From Bacteroidia bacterium (GTDB taxonomy: Bacteria > Bacteroidota > Bacteroidia > Chitinophagales > Chitinophagaceae): 64,000 nt of DNA. Below are positions 53,203 through 62,392 of this stretch, in pieces; the stretch's first letter is position 1; each line of letters starts with the position of its first letter. The DNA is taken from positions 45,797 through 109,796 of the forward strand of contig JAUHYD010000016.1 in NCBI GenBank assembly GCA_030426665.1, given 5' to 3'. The notes under the pieces are model-generated. The model saw nothing but the letters and a program-made list of their open reading frames with translations, did no database searches and had not been told where the DNA came from. The position numbers and the translations under genes are program-made.

Positions 53203-53269
53203 CAAAGATAAAAAATAAACGCAACACTGTTGCATTTAACTAATTTGTGTATATTTGCAACTCAGTTGC
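53203..53269. promoter_or_regulatory. divergent promoters with two 13-bp palindromic operators
   Basis: Perfect palindromes GCAACACTGTTGC (53221-53233) and GCAACTCAGTTGC (53257-53269) have the 6-1-6 layout usual for Fur-family sites. The minus-strand -7 box TATCTTTG is at 53203-53210 and the plus-strand -7 box TATATTTG at 53250-53257. The first site lies just upstream of the Fur-gene -7 box and in the -33 region of the MerC-type gene. The second covers the MerC start site. Binding by the Fur-family protein is inferred. Confidence 0.68.
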
Positions 53270-53279
53270 GTTTACAGAA

Positions 53280-53711
53280 TTGGCGAAATTATCGAAATAT
53301 AGTCCCGGAGCAGACAAGGTAGGCATAACAAGCGCGGTTATTTGTGCTGTTCATTGCTTAGTAATACCCGCGGTGTTTGTTGTCAAGTATGCACTTACGG
53401 ATGGTGTTGCCGGGTCTTTGTCAGAGGTGTGGGGTACAGGATTGCCGGACTGGTGGGAGCTATTGGACTATGTTTTTCTGGCTGTTGGTTTGTTTGCAGT
53501 GTTTCATGCAGCCACACATGCTCCGGCGCGAGGAATAAGAATAGCTTTGTGGGTGTTCTGGCTTTGTTTGGCAATTGCGGTGATTTTCGAAGAGCATTTG
53601 CATTGGTTGGCATATATAGCATCGGCCGGGTTGGTAACTACCCATTTTTTTAATATACGTATGCATCGTTCGGGAAAGACCTACTTATTCAGATTGCCGT
53701 CCACATCATAG
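53280..53711 (+). CDS. MerC-domain membrane protein
   Basis: About 143 residues with four hydrophobic segments. GITSAVICAVHCLVIPAVF carries the Cys-x-x-His-Cys feature of MerC-type proteins, and TTHFFNIRMHR closes the last helix. MerC was described as a mercury transporter, but in this phylum MerC-domain proteins lie beside metal regulators and may carry other divalent metals. An in-frame GTG at 53247 is rejected because it precedes the -7 box. The TTG at 53280 is the best start downstream of the promoter, though this is not certain. Confidence 0.72.
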   Translation: MAKLSKYSPGADKVGITSAVICAVHCLVIPAVFVVKYALTDGVAGSLSEVWGTGLPDWWELLDYVFLAVGLFAVFHAATHAPARGIRIALWVFWLCLAIAVIFEEHLHWLAYIASAGLVTTHFFNIRMHRSGKTYLFRLPSTS

Positions 53712-53875
53712 TTATTGCCTTGGCATGGAAGTTTGTAACGCCTAAAGTCTTGATTTTTTGTGTTTTAACTAAAAGTCGATATTTTTACGGAATATAGATT
53801 TTGGTATTAGATTTTATTGATATTGTATTTTTATATAACTAAAATAAACTTGCAAAATAAGAAGTCAATTACCAT

Positions 53876-53883
53876 TACTTTTG
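53876..53883 (+). promoter_or_regulatory. -7 box TACTTTTG of the saccharopine dehydrogenase-like gene
   Basis: Consensus -7 box with a TTG 23 bases upstream (53850-53852), slightly longer than the usual spacing, and 31 bases before the ATG. Confidence 0.5.
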
Positions 53884-53914
53884 CGGGAACGTAACCCAAT
53901 ATTTTTTAGTTCGT

Positions 53915-55243
53915 ATGCAGACAATACTTGTGGCCGGCGCAGGGAAAACTTCAATATACCTGATTGAATACCTGCTTGGAAATGCTCAGAAGAACAAATG
54001 GAAGATAATAGTTGCTGACGGTAACGCACAGGCAATTGAGGATAAAATTAATGGTCACCCATCTGCGGTTGCAGCAGTAATAGATATTACCAGTGAGCAA
54101 GAGCGTGGCCCGTTGGTACAACAAGCTGATATTGTGCTTTCTCTCATGCCTCCGCACCTTCATGTCCTGTTGGCAGCAGATTGCTTAAAATATGGTAAGA
54201 ACCTAATTACGTCTTCGTATATATCCGACGAAATGAAGGCAATGAACGATGCAGCTACAGAAGCGGGGCTGATGTTTATGTGCGAAATGGGTTTGGATCC
54301 GGGTATTGACCATATGACTGCCAGTAAGATTATCAACAGTATACACAAGGTTGCCGGTAGGATTACGTCATTCAAATCCTATTGTGGTGGACTGATAGCT
54401 CCTGAAAGTGAAGACAACCCGTGGAGATATAAGTTTACCTGGAACCCTCGCAACATTATTACCGCGGGTGCTGCAGGAGCTACTTATCTGCAAAATGGAA
54501 AGAAAGTGGTAGTGCCGTATTTGCGCATTTTCGAAAACAATAGAAAGATCAAGATACCCGGTCTAAATGCAATGGCCTATTATCCTAACCGGGATACAAT
54601 GAAATATTTGCAGACCTACGACGTCCCTGAAGTGAAAAACTTTATGAGGGCAACATTAAGATATCCGGTTTTTTGCAAGGGTTGGCAAGCACTTATTCAG
54701 TTAGGGTTGACCGTTCAGACTGATCGTTTTGACACTTCCGGTCTTAGTCGCATAGACTGGATGAAACGTAAGACAAAATGCCCGGACGGTATCACGCTTC
54801 AAAAGCATGTGGCTAAGCGGCTCAATGTGATGACGGACGATACGGTGATGGTTATGTTGGAGTGGGCGGGTCTGTTTGAGGATACTTCATTGCCTGTCGG
54901 TTTGCTATCGTCTGCTGATATTTTGTTAAGCATATTGTTGCCGAAATGGGAAATGCATGAAGAAGACAAGGATATGGTGGTAATGCAGCACGAGATTGAA
55001 TACGAACATAAAGGGAAGGTTATATCCCTGACAAGTTCTATGGTATTGAAGGGAGAGGGTGGTGCACGCAGTGCAATGGCCAAGACGGTAGGGTTGCCTA
55101 TGGGTATATTAGCCGGGTTAGTTTTGAGCGAGAAAATTACGCCCCCTGTGGGAGTAGTAATGCCCACCATGCAATCTGTATATCGTCCGGTACTTAAAGA
55201 GTTAGAGGGTCACGGTATAGTGTTTACTGATGAGGTAGAGTAG
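53915..55243 (+). CDS. saccharopine dehydrogenase-family protein
   Basis: 442 residues. QTILVAGAGKTSIYLIEYLL is the Rossmann nucleotide-binding start. ADIVLSLMPPHLHVLLAADCLKYGKNLITSSYIS and EMGLDPGIDHMTASKIIN are hallmark blocks of lysine-forming saccharopine dehydrogenase and saccharopine reductase. It probably takes part in lysine breakdown or a related imino-acid reaction; the direction is not known. It has its own promoter. Confidence 0.87.
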   Translation: MQTILVAGAGKTSIYLIEYLLGNAQKNKWKIIVADGNAQAIEDKINGHPSAVAAVIDITSEQERGPLVQQADIVLSLMPPHLHVLLAADCLKYGKNLITSSYISDEMKAMNDAATEAGLMFMCEMGLDPGIDHMTASKIINSIHKVAGRITSFKSYCGGLIAPESEDNPWRYKFTWNPRNIITAGAAGATYLQNGKKVVVPYLRIFENNRKIKIPGLNAMAYYPNRDTMKYLQTYDVPEVKNFMRATLRYPVFCKGWQALIQLGLTVQTDRFDTSGLSRIDWMKRKTKCPDGITLQKHVAKRLNVMTDDTVMVMLEWAGLFEDTSLPVGLLSSADILLSILLPKWEMHEEDKDMVVMQHEIEYEHKGKVISLTSSMVLKGEGGARSAMAKTVGLPMGILAGLVLSEKITPPVGVVMPTMQSVYRPVLKELEGHGIVFTDEVE

Positions 55244-55280
55244 TGGTTATTGTGAGTTGAAATTGATTGATTTATGAAAC

Positions 55281-55727
55281 CTACTTAATGTATCGTTTCA
55301 TTTCTCTCTCTACTTCTCTGGACTTTATACTTTCTCTTTTATCGTGTAATTTTTTACCTCTACCCAGTCCGATTTCAACTTTGGCGAAGCCATTTTCATT
55401 GATAAAGATGTTCAGCGGGACAATGGTAAAACCTTTTTCTTTTACTTTGTTTTGCCATTTGGTGAGCTCCTTTTTGGTGACAAGTAGCTTTCTGTCTCGG
55501 ACCGGTGGGTGTCCTGCGTAACCTGCATTTACATACTCAGCGATGTGCAGACTTTTTATCCAAAGTTCACCGTCGCTAAACAGGCAGTAACTATCATTAA
55601 AGCTCACCTTCCCATTTCTTATTGACTTTATTTCGGAGCCGGTAAGCACAATTCCTGCTTTAAGTCTGTCCTCAATGGCAAACTCAAATGTAGCGGGTCG
55701 GTTTTTAATAAAGACTTTTTCTGTCAC
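55281..55727 (-). CDS. smpB: SsrA-binding protein SmpB
   Basis: 148 residues. SmpB binds tmRNA and brings it to stalled ribosomes. FIKNRPATFEFAIEDRLKAGIVLTGSEIKSIR and NAGYAGHPPVRDRKLLVTKKEL are the conserved beta-barrel blocks, and GLGRGKKLHDKRESIKSREVEREMKR is the basic tail that inserts in the ribosome. The start is the only sensible ATG. Confidence 0.96.
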   Translation of the reverse strand: MTEKVFIKNRPATFEFAIEDRLKAGIVLTGSEIKSIRNGKVSFNDSYCLFSDGELWIKSLHIAEYVNAGYAGHPPVRDRKLLVTKKELTKWQNKVKEKGFTIVPLNIFINENGFAKVEIGLGRGKKLHDKRESIKSREVEREMKRYIK

Positions 55728-55810
55728 TAATTATTTAGATTGGGGTGTTGTTTGCTGGGGTAATTTCGACAGCAATAACACGTATGACGGTAATTATGGC
55801 AAAGGTTAAC

Positions 55811-56662
55811 TTACTTCATAAACCACTCTGCAGCCATGCTAAGGCTATTTTTTAAATTGCGACGTTCGGCGATGAAATCCAGGAAGCCATGCTCCAGTAA
55901 GAATTCTGAACGTTGGAAGCCAGCAGGTAAGTCTTTCTTGATGGTTTCTTTGATTACCCTTGGGCCTGCAAAGCCAATCAGGGCATTAGGCTCTGCAATA
56001 TTGATGTCGCCTAACATTGCATAAGAAGCAGTTACGCCACCTGTGGTCGGGTCGGTCATCAGCGAGATATAGGGTAGCTGTGCTTTAGCAAGTCTGGTCA
56101 GCTTAGCTGAGGTTTTGGCCATTTGCATCAGAGAAAATGCACTTTCCATCATGCGCGCGCCACCTGATTTTGATATGATAAGTAATGGCAGTTTATTAGC
56201 TATCGCGTAGTCTATAGACCGACTGATTTTTTCACCTACAACTGAACCCATAGAGCCTCCGATAAAGTTGAAGTTCATGCAAGCCACAACAAAGCCTATA
56301 CCGTTCATTGTGCCGGTGCCGACAGTCATTGCGTCTTTAAGGTTAGTAGCTTCTTGCGCGTCCAATATGCGTTTATCATAGGGTTTCATGTCAACGAACC
56401 CCAAAAAGTCTTTTGGTGTTATGTTATCAAACAGTACTTCGAAACGGTTGTTGTCGAACAGTATTTCAAAGTATTCGTTTGCATTAATTCTATTATGGTA
56501 GTTACATTTATGGCAGACAAATAAGTTGTCGTGAAGTTCTTTGACAGTTGACGTGGCCTTGCACTCAGGGCATTTATGCCACAGTCCATCAGGTGTTTCT
56601 TTCTTATCCTTGGTGTTTGTAAGTATGCCTTTTTTATTGCGACGAAACCAGGTTGATGACAT
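55811..56662 (-). CDS. accD: acetyl-CoA carboxylase carboxyltransferase subunit beta
   Basis: 283 residues. The N-terminal zinc ribbon shows CPEC and CHKC pairs, followed by the crotonase-like carboxyltransferase domain with [51 protein letters not shown] and [14 protein letters not shown]. With AccA it moves the carboxyl group from biotin to acetyl-CoA, the first step of fatty acid synthesis. A -7 box TATCTTTG (56688-56695, minus) lies 25 bases before the ATG. Confidence 0.96.
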   Translation of the reverse strand: MSSTWFRRNKKGILTNTKDKKETPDGLWHKCPECKATSTVKELHDNLFVCHKCNYHNRINANEYFEILFDNNRFEVLFDNITPKDFLGFVDMKPYDKRILDAQEATNLKDAMTVGTGTMNGIGFVVACMNFNFIGGSMGSVVGEKISRSIDYAIANKLPLLIISKSGGARMMESAFSLMQMAKTSAKLTRLAKAQLPYISLMTDPTTGGVTASYAMLGDINIAEPNALIGFAGPRVIKETIKKDLPAGFQRSEFLLEHGFLDFIAERRNLKNSLSMAAEWFMK

Positions 56663-56687
56663 AATATTGATATTGTGTTAACAGGGA

Positions 56688-56695
56688 CAAAGATA
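56688..56695 (-). promoter_or_regulatory. -7 box TATCTTTG of accD
   Basis: Minus-strand consensus box; the spacing allows a short leader of about 20 bases. No clear -33 element. Confidence 0.45.
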
Positions 56696-56758
56696 CGTTT
56701 ATGGGTGAGAAGATAAAATAGTAATTAAAGGGGGATTAATCCTGAAATGAACGTGAAA

Positions 56759-57343
56759 TTAATCTGAAACGCCGCTCTTGTCGACCTGAACTGATCCTTT
56801 AGGGTTGATTATCCGGTACCATGTAAAGTCACGATTCGCTTCCATACCATTTCCGTAAAGAATTTCAGTTTTGGTAGTAATGACAACAGGTTTTTCTGTA
56901 AAAAATTTCTGGACGCTTTCGTTCCATATTAATTCGTCTGTGTTCAGCTTTTCGCCCTTTTTACTTACAATAACCACGCTATCCCACACGATAAAATCGC
57001 CCTGAGCCTCGTAGTACCTTGACGAGTCTGCCGTGAGAATATCTGCCACTTCTCCGCTATCATCAAAGAATTCCATTTTCAGGCCGTGGTTCATATCTAT
57101 ATAGGGTCGTTTTGCCTTGCTATTTCTAACAAAGTCTTCCGCAAAGATTCGCATCTTGACGACGCCTTCCTGACTGTAAAGAAAAGTGACTCCGGTGGCT
57201 TTGTCTTCCTGAAAGCTGGGTTGTCCTGTTAGTGCCCTAATCGTTTTAATGTCATTCTTGCATGACGGTAGTAAACAGATAGCCGAAGTAGCTATTGTCA
57301 GACAGGTGATAATGTAGCTGATATGTCGTTTACGGGCATGCAA
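56759..57343 (-). CDS. lptC: LPS export ABC transporter periplasmic protein LptC
   Basis: 194 residues with an N-terminal membrane helix (ISYIITCLTIATSAICLL) and a beta-jellyroll domain. VTFLYSQEGVVKMRIFAEDFVRN, YIDMNHGLKMEFFDDSGEVADILTADSSRYY and WDSVVIVSKKGEKLNTDELIWNESVQKFFTEKPV are the LptC pattern. It links the LptBFG transporter to LptA in moving lipopolysaccharide to the outer membrane. It is the third gene of a coaX / outer-membrane protein / lptC cluster on the minus strand. Confidence 0.92.
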   Translation of the reverse strand: MHARKRHISYIITCLTIATSAICLLPSCKNDIKTIRALTGQPSFQEDKATGVTFLYSQEGVVKMRIFAEDFVRNSKAKRPYIDMNHGLKMEFFDDSGEVADILTADSSRYYEAQGDFIVWDSVVIVSKKGEKLNTDELIWNESVQKFFTEKPVVITTKTEILYGNGMEANRDFTWYRIINPKGSVQVDKSGVSD

Positions 57344-57415
57344 TATTGAAGATGATATTTGATAGATTCTTTGAATTGCAGCGACTTTGCTACTATTGCC
57401 AAAAAGGTACGTTTA

Positions 57416-58777
57416 TTATTCGTATTTCCGCTTAATAAACCAAAGGTCATTTAGCGACAAACCAATAGTAAAACGCAGGTAGTTGTGACGTGTCAGGCTA
57501 TTCTCAGTAGTACCCAAAACGCCGGCATCAAGTGCAAAGTGAATTTGAGACAAAGATCGTCTGAACGGAAGACTCAATCCGGCAGTAATTCCGTAATAAG
57601 GAATGCTGGTATTATTCAATTCCAGATGACTCGCTCCATAATATCCTCCCAGACGATAGGTGGCCCTCGAAAAGTACTTTTTTAAGCTGGTCGGGTCTGG
57701 GCTGTATTCGCCACCAATACTAAACCTATATGCACTTTTTGCAATTCCGGTGTTCATTTGCGCATTTAAGTCGCTTTGGAAGTCGCTCCACTGAGTTACA
57801 CTATAGTCGATACCAATACTCCATCTGTTACTGCCTGTTAACACAACACCTATGCTGTAAGACATTGGCAATGTCAATTTCCCTTTGGCGTCGGTAATCT
57901 GGAACAGGGTGTCTCTTACAAGCGTGTCTTCGAAAGGAAAGGACGAAATCTGGTATTCTGAGAATTGCTGATTTAGCTTCTGACTTGTTGCGAGCGTGGC
58001 TCCAAATCGCAATTTATGTGTTGAATCAAGTTTTGCTTCGTATTGAAGTCCGCCTTTCCAGTGCAGCCCACCAACTCTGGTATAACTGGAGAAATCGGAG
58101 TAATAAGCACGATTGTTACTGTAACCACCATTACGCGGATCGACGGAAGTTTCCGGGTTTAACCTGTTGCTGTTTCTGATTGTACCAAATAAATAGCCGA
58201 CGTTAAATCCAAGACTCAGGTTTTTATACCGGTAGCTACCACCCATAAAGGCATCGTTAATACCGCCGTCGCCTGTATAAGATCTCAAGACATCGTCCGG
58301 AAGAAGCGGATTTGTGCCGCCTTTTATTGTGTCGGCAAGTGCATAATAGACATGGGAATATGGCTGCAGGCCAAAACTAAGCCCACCTTTTTTGCCAATG
58401 GGAATGCCCAGATGCATGTAATTAATTGTGACAGTTCCGGTTTGGTAGGACTCTTTGTTTCCGTTGACTATACCAGTAACAGAGCGTTTTGACGCGGTTG
58501 CTCCCACCTCAAACACGGTCCTTTCCAGTGCGGAATATGATGCCGGGTTGCTGATATTTGCCCGATAAGGGTTCGCGTAACCTGATGTAATACCGCCCAT
58601 TCCCTTAAGAACGGCGTTATTGCCATCTATTAAACTTCCAAGTCCATACTTTGAATAGGGGTCGTTTTCCTGCCCGTTACTCGGAGCGCTTCCGCTTGTA
58701 GAAGTCTGACCAAAAACACTTGACCCGATAAGAGCAATAGCAATTGTTAGCAGAGACTTATTCAGGTGTTGGTACAT
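57416..58777 (-). CDS. outer-membrane beta-barrel protein
   Basis: 453 residues with a signal peptide (LLTIAIALIGSSVFGQ). NDPYSKYGLGSLIDGNNAVLKGMGGITSGYANPY and SLGFNVGYLFGT point to a FadL-like or PorV-like outer-membrane barrel, common next to coaX and lptC in this phylum. The C-terminus LWFIKRKYE is compatible with a barrel. The start overlaps the 3' end of coaX by 20 bases, so the genes are co-translated. Function is unknown; a role in outer-membrane transport is possible. Confidence 0.75.
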   Translation of the reverse strand: MYQHLNKSLLTIAIALIGSSVFGQTSTSGSAPSNGQENDPYSKYGLGSLIDGNNAVLKGMGGITSGYANPYRANISNPASYSALERTVFEVGATASKRSVTGIVNGNKESYQTGTVTINYMHLGIPIGKKGGLSFGLQPYSHVYYALADTIKGGTNPLLPDDVLRSYTGDGGINDAFMGGSYRYKNLSLGFNVGYLFGTIRNSNRLNPETSVDPRNGGYSNNRAYYSDFSSYTRVGGLHWKGGLQYEAKLDSTHKLRFGATLATSQKLNQQFSEYQISSFPFEDTLVRDTLFQITDAKGKLTLPMSYSIGVVLTGSNRWSIGIDYSVTQWSDFQSDLNAQMNTGIAKSAYRFSIGGEYSPDPTSLKKYFSRATYRLGGYYGASHLELNNTSIPYYGITAGLSLPFRRSLSQIHFALDAGVLGTTENSLTRHNYLRFTIGLSLNDLWFIKRKYE

Positions 58778-59504
58778 TGTAGTTCAGAATTATATTTAAC
58801 CCCTTCAGCAATAAGTCAGGGTCAGCAAATATCTTACTTTTAAGTTTGGCAGCAAAGTAAGGCGCATCGCCACCAGTTAATATCACGTTAAAATCAGCGT
58901 ATCGCTCTTTGTATGCAGTGATCATACCGTCTATTTCAGCTGCCATTCCGTTTACAACGCCACTTTGTATACAGGTGTCTGTATCATAGCCAAGCAATAG
59001 CGGTTCATCGTCTAATGTGCCAATTTCAGGAAGCAGGTCAGTAAAGGCGTTTAATGCTTTCAGGCGCATTGCCATACCCATCGAAATAGCACCGCCTCTG
59101 AAGGTTTTGGTGCTTTGTATCATATTGTAAGTGATACATGTTCCGAGACTGATTACCAGATTGTTAAGTTCTGGATGATCGCCATAAGCACCATTTACGA
59201 GTCCCAGTCTGTCGGGGCCTAGTGTGTCTGCAGAAAGGTAGGCATTGTTGATAGGTGTGTTCGTATGTCCGTCCAGTATAATAGTTCTGGGAAGTTTTGA
59301 TACTAACAGGTCTTCAAACTCGCTGCTATGCTTAACGACAGAGCATAATATTGCTTTTTGGGGCTTATGGGTTTCGAGGATATCTGTCAGTTGCTCTAAA
59401 GCAGTATTTTCAGAAATGCTTATTTGTTTTTCGAGCTTGTTGTCAGAAAACAACGCTGCTTTGATATTAGTATTACCCCAATCGATACAGAGATTCAGAG
59501 ACAT
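58758..59504 (-). CDS. coaX: type III pantothenate kinase
   Basis: 248 residues of the acetate/sugar-kinase superfamily. CIDWGNTNIKAALF is the phosphate-binding motif, TLGPDRLGLVNGAYG the pantothenate-binding motif and VILTGGDAPYFAAKL the second phosphate motif. It phosphorylates pantothenate, the first step of coenzyme A synthesis, and type III enzymes resist feedback by CoA. It is the first gene of the cluster that continues to lptC. Confidence 0.94.
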   Translation of the reverse strand: MSLNLCIDWGNTNIKAALFSDNKLEKQISISENTALEQLTDILETHKPQKAILCSVVKHSSEFEDLLVSKLPRTIILDGHTNTPINNAYLSADTLGPDRLGLVNGAYGDHPELNNLVISLGTCITYNMIQSTKTFRGGAISMGMAMRLKALNAFTDLLPEIGTLDDEPLLLGYDTDTCIQSGVVNGMAAEIDGMITAYKERYADFNVILTGGDAPYFAAKLKSKIFADPDLLLKGLNIILNYNVPTPE

Positions 59505-59625
59505 TTATAGAAAAGTTTAGTTGAAAGGTTGCCAAAGTAATAAAAAAATGCGCTCGCAACGTAAAATTAAGGATAATTATATACAAATTCAACCGACAGA
59601 AAAAGATATTCAGAACAAGGTGTGG

Positions 59626-60798
59626 CTATAGGCATGAAAGTAGTATCTCACATGCCGAGGCGACTTCCTCGTTTGTGATGGTTAGCGGAGGTGCAATGCG
59701 AATACAGTTGGAAGCAAACAAAAACCAATCTGAAAACAGGCGCTTGTCGAGTGCTTTCTGCAATGTAGTGGTTACTTCCTCAAAGCTACCCAACTCTACA
59801 GCTAGCAGCAACCCCTTGCTTCGCACCGCCTTGATAGCCGGATGTACTAACAGACTATGAAATACCTGTTCTTTTTCTGTTACCGATGCGATGAGATTTT
59901 CTCTAAGTAACACTTGCATACCTGCCATGCCTGCTGCACAGCACACCGGGTGTCCGCCAAAGGTGGTTATGTGGCCCAGTACCGGTTGGTCGGTCAGGGT
60001 ATTCATAAGTTCGTGCGACGAAATGAATGCACCCAATGGCATGCCTCCACCCAAGGCTTTTCCGAGTAGTAAGATGTCGGGAATGATGCCGTAATGCTCA
60101 AAACCCCACAGCGTGCCAGTACGACCGAAACCACATTGTATCTCATCAAATATTAGTAGCGCACCCACTTCGGTACAGCGCTCTCTTAGTCGGCGTAGCC
60201 AGCTTACATCCGGTGTTATAACCCCAGCTTCTGCCTGGATGGTTTCTATAATGACGCACGATGTCTGTGGACCAATAGCTTGTATCATTTCTTCGCTATT
60301 GTAGTCGTAATGCCAAACTCCGGGCAGCAATGGCCGGAATGCATTGCGCCAATACTCATCACCCATCACACTAAGGGCTCCAAGGGAGCTGCCATGGTAG
60401 CTATTGTTGCAGGCAATTACGTCTGTTCGGCCGGTAGCACGCCTTGCCAACTTTAGCGCGCCCTCGGTGGCTTCGGTTCCGGAGTTGGTGAAGTAAACAC
60501 AGTTTAGCGAGTCGGGCAGGTGCTGTGTCAGTAGGGTAGCATACTGCACCTGCGGGCTTTGTATCAGCTCTCCGTACACCATTATGTGCAGGTAATCGTC
60601 TGCCTGTTTTTTGATGGCCGCAACAACATCGGGGTGCTTGTGGCCTATGTTGCAGACGCTAATGCCGCCGATTAAGTCCAAGTACTTTTTTCCTTTACTA
60701 TCAAACAGGTAGTTTCCTGCTGCTGATGTTATTTCTAATCCCACGGGGGCAGGAGATGTTTGGGCAACGTGTCGAAGAAATAGTTGGCGGTTGTTCAT
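59626..60798 (-). CDS. class III aminotransferase
   Basis: 390 residues, PLP-dependent. YLDLIGGISVCNIGHKHPDVV, YFTNSGTEATEGALKLARRATGRTD, IFDEIQCGFGRTGTLWGFEH and the PLP Lys in LLLGKALGGGMPLGAFI follow the class III (acetylornithine/ornithine-type) pattern. The donor and acceptor are not fixed by these motifs. Acetylornithine aminotransferase is one candidate, but no other arginine genes are nearby. Confidence 0.9.
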   Translation of the reverse strand: MNNRQLFLRHVAQTSPAPVGLEITSAAGNYLFDSKGKKYLDLIGGISVCNIGHKHPDVVAAIKKQADDYLHIMVYGELIQSPQVQYATLLTQHLPDSLNCVYFTNSGTEATEGALKLARRATGRTDVIACNNSYHGSSLGALSVMGDEYWRNAFRPLLPGVWHYDYNSEEMIQAIGPQTSCVIIETIQAEAGVITPDVSWLRRLRERCTEVGALLIFDEIQCGFGRTGTLWGFEHYGIIPDILLLGKALGGGMPLGAFISSHELMNTLTDQPVLGHITTFGGHPVCCAAGMAGMQVLLRENLIASVTEKEQVFHSLLVHPAIKAVRSKGLLLAVELGSFEEVTTTLQKALDKRLFSDWFLFASNCIRIAPPLTITNEEVASACEILLSCL

Positions 60799-60845
60799 TT
60801 TATGTAATGTGTATATCGTGAAGTGTGGTTTCTATAAACAGCTTA

Positions 60846-62276
60846 CTATATCTCTAATATGTTCACCGGTGTCAGGTTCATCTCACTTGCTCTGGCTAAT
60901 AGCAGGTCGTAGGCTGCTTCCCGGTCGTTGGGGATAACGCCATCGAGTATCGCTTCGCGAATGGTTGTTTTCAGGACACCCACTTCCCGTGACGGCTCGA
61001 GGTTAAATACATGCATTATCTCGTCTCCTGATATCGGAGGCTGCCAATTGCGTATTTTGTCGTTTTGCTCTACTTCTTTCAGTCGTTGTTTTACCAGCTC
61101 GAAGTTTTCCAGATAACGGCGCACTTTCATCCTGTTCTTAGAAGTGATATCGCTTTCGCACAATATCATCAGGTCTTCGAGGTCGTCACCGGCATCAAAC
61201 AGCAGGCGGCGCATAGCAGAGTCGGTAATGTCTTCTTTGGTGAGGCTGATGGGTCGAAGGTGCAGTGCTACCAACTTCGCGACATATTTCATTTTGTCGT
61301 TTTGTGGCAGTTTCAGCTGCCTGAATATTTTTGGTGTCATTCTTTCACCAACTGCTTCATGCCCGTGAAATGTCCAGCCATGGTTTTCCTCAAACCGCTT
61401 GGTGGCAGGTTTGCCAATGTCGTGCAGCAGGGCAGCCCAGCGGAGCCAAAGGTTGTCGCTTTTGGCAGCAGTATTGTCTATCACTTGTAGGGTATGATAG
61501 AAATTGTCTTTGTGTCCTTTTCCTTCTATTATTTCCACCCCGGCAAGTGCAGTCATTTGCGGGAAGAACTTATCGAGCAAGCCACTTTTATACAGCAGGT
61601 CAAGCCCAACCGATGGCTTAGGGGTTGCCATTATCTTATTGAGCTCGTCGGTGGTTCGTTCCTGTGATATGATTTTCAGCCGGTCCTTATTTCTTCTGAT
61701 AGCCTCAAATATATCCGGCTGTATGTTGAAGCCAAGTTGTGTTGCGAAACGGATGCAACGCATCATACGCAGCGGATCATCCGAAAATGTTGTGTCGGGT
61801 TCGCGAGGGGTACGGATAATTTTGCTTTCAAGGTCTTCCATGCCGCCAAATGGGTCGTTGAGCTTGCCGTAATCATCTTTGTTGAGACTTATGGCAAGGG
61901 CATTTATGGTAAAGTCTCGACGCAACTGATCATCCTGTATGGTGCCGGGAGCGACCTCCGGTTTGCGAGAATCTGATGAATAAGACTCTTTTCTGGCTCC
62001 GACAAACTCCACGTCCAGCCCCTCAACACAAAACTGCGCGGTACCGAAATTCTTAAAAAAGTGAACCGCCGGAGTTCCCGGTATGCGGGCTGAAACGGCA
62101 TGTGCCAGGGCAATGCCATCGCCGGTACATACTATGTCCACATCTTTGGTAGGGCGGTCCAGTAGCTTGTCTCTCACGAAACCACCTATCAGGTAACATT
62201 TTACATTCAGCTCCGCTGCAGCATCACTGATGGTCTGAAACAACTTCAACTCCTCTATCGAACAAACAATATCCAT
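60846..62276 (-). CDS. cca: tRNA nucleotidyltransferase/poly(A) polymerase with HD domain
   Basis: The ATG at 62276 gives 476 residues and a proper beginning (DIVCSIEELKLFQTISDAAAEL). A longer frame to 62504 encodes translated low-complexity repeat DNA and is rejected. The nucleotidyltransferase head has CYLIGGFVRDKLLDRPTKDVDIVC, with the GGxVRD and DxD residues; the flexible-loop and neck regions follow, and an HD domain is seen at WAALLHDIGKPATKRF. It adds or repairs the tRNA 3' CCA, or polyadenylates RNA. A -7 box TAGCTTTG lies eight bases upstream. Confidence 0.92.
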   Translation of the reverse strand: MDIVCSIEELKLFQTISDAAAELNVKCYLIGGFVRDKLLDRPTKDVDIVCTGDGIALAHAVSARIPGTPAVHFFKNFGTAQFCVEGLDVEFVGARKESYSSDSRKPEVAPGTIQDDQLRRDFTINALAISLNKDDYGKLNDPFGGMEDLESKIIRTPREPDTTFSDDPLRMMRCIRFATQLGFNIQPDIFEAIRRNKDRLKIISQERTTDELNKIMATPKPSVGLDLLYKSGLLDKFFPQMTALAGVEIIEGKGHKDNFYHTLQVIDNTAAKSDNLWLRWAALLHDIGKPATKRFEENHGWTFHGHEAVGERMTPKIFRQLKLPQNDKMKYVAKLVALHLRPISLTKEDITDSAMRRLLFDAGDDLEDLMILCESDITSKNRMKVRRYLENFELVKQRLKEVEQNDKIRNWQPPISGDEIMHVFNLEPSREVGVLKTTIREAILDGVIPNDREAAYDLLLARASEMNLTPVNILEI

Positions 62277-62284
62277 ATTCGATA

Positions 62285-62292
62285 CAAAGCTA
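62285..62292 (-). promoter_or_regulatory. -7 box TAGCTTTG of cca
   Basis: Minus-strand consensus box eight bases before the ATG at 62276; supports this start. Confidence 0.5.
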
Positions 62293-62310
62293 AAACAATG
62301 TGGGAATGTG

Positions 62311-62392
62311 GCAATTCGATAATTTGACAATTCGATAATGAGGCGATTGGGCAATTTGATAATTTGGTAATTGGGAAATGAGGCAATGAGGT
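62311..62392. repeat. low-complexity short-repeat tract upstream of cca
   Basis: About 80 bp of imperfect short units (caattcgataatttga, caatttgataatttgg and similar, period near 8). Such tracts occur between genes in this phylum. Its position just upstream of the cca -7 box means that length change could affect transcription. Confidence 0.7.

Noticed and set aside
53198..53227. Longer Fur-family frame beginning at a GTG
   Set aside because: It would run through the TATCTTTG promoter and an operator; the GTG at 53197 gives the normal family length.
53247..53279. GTG start of the MerC-type gene
   Set aside because: It precedes the -7 box and an operator, so it would not be in the transcript predicted from that promoter.
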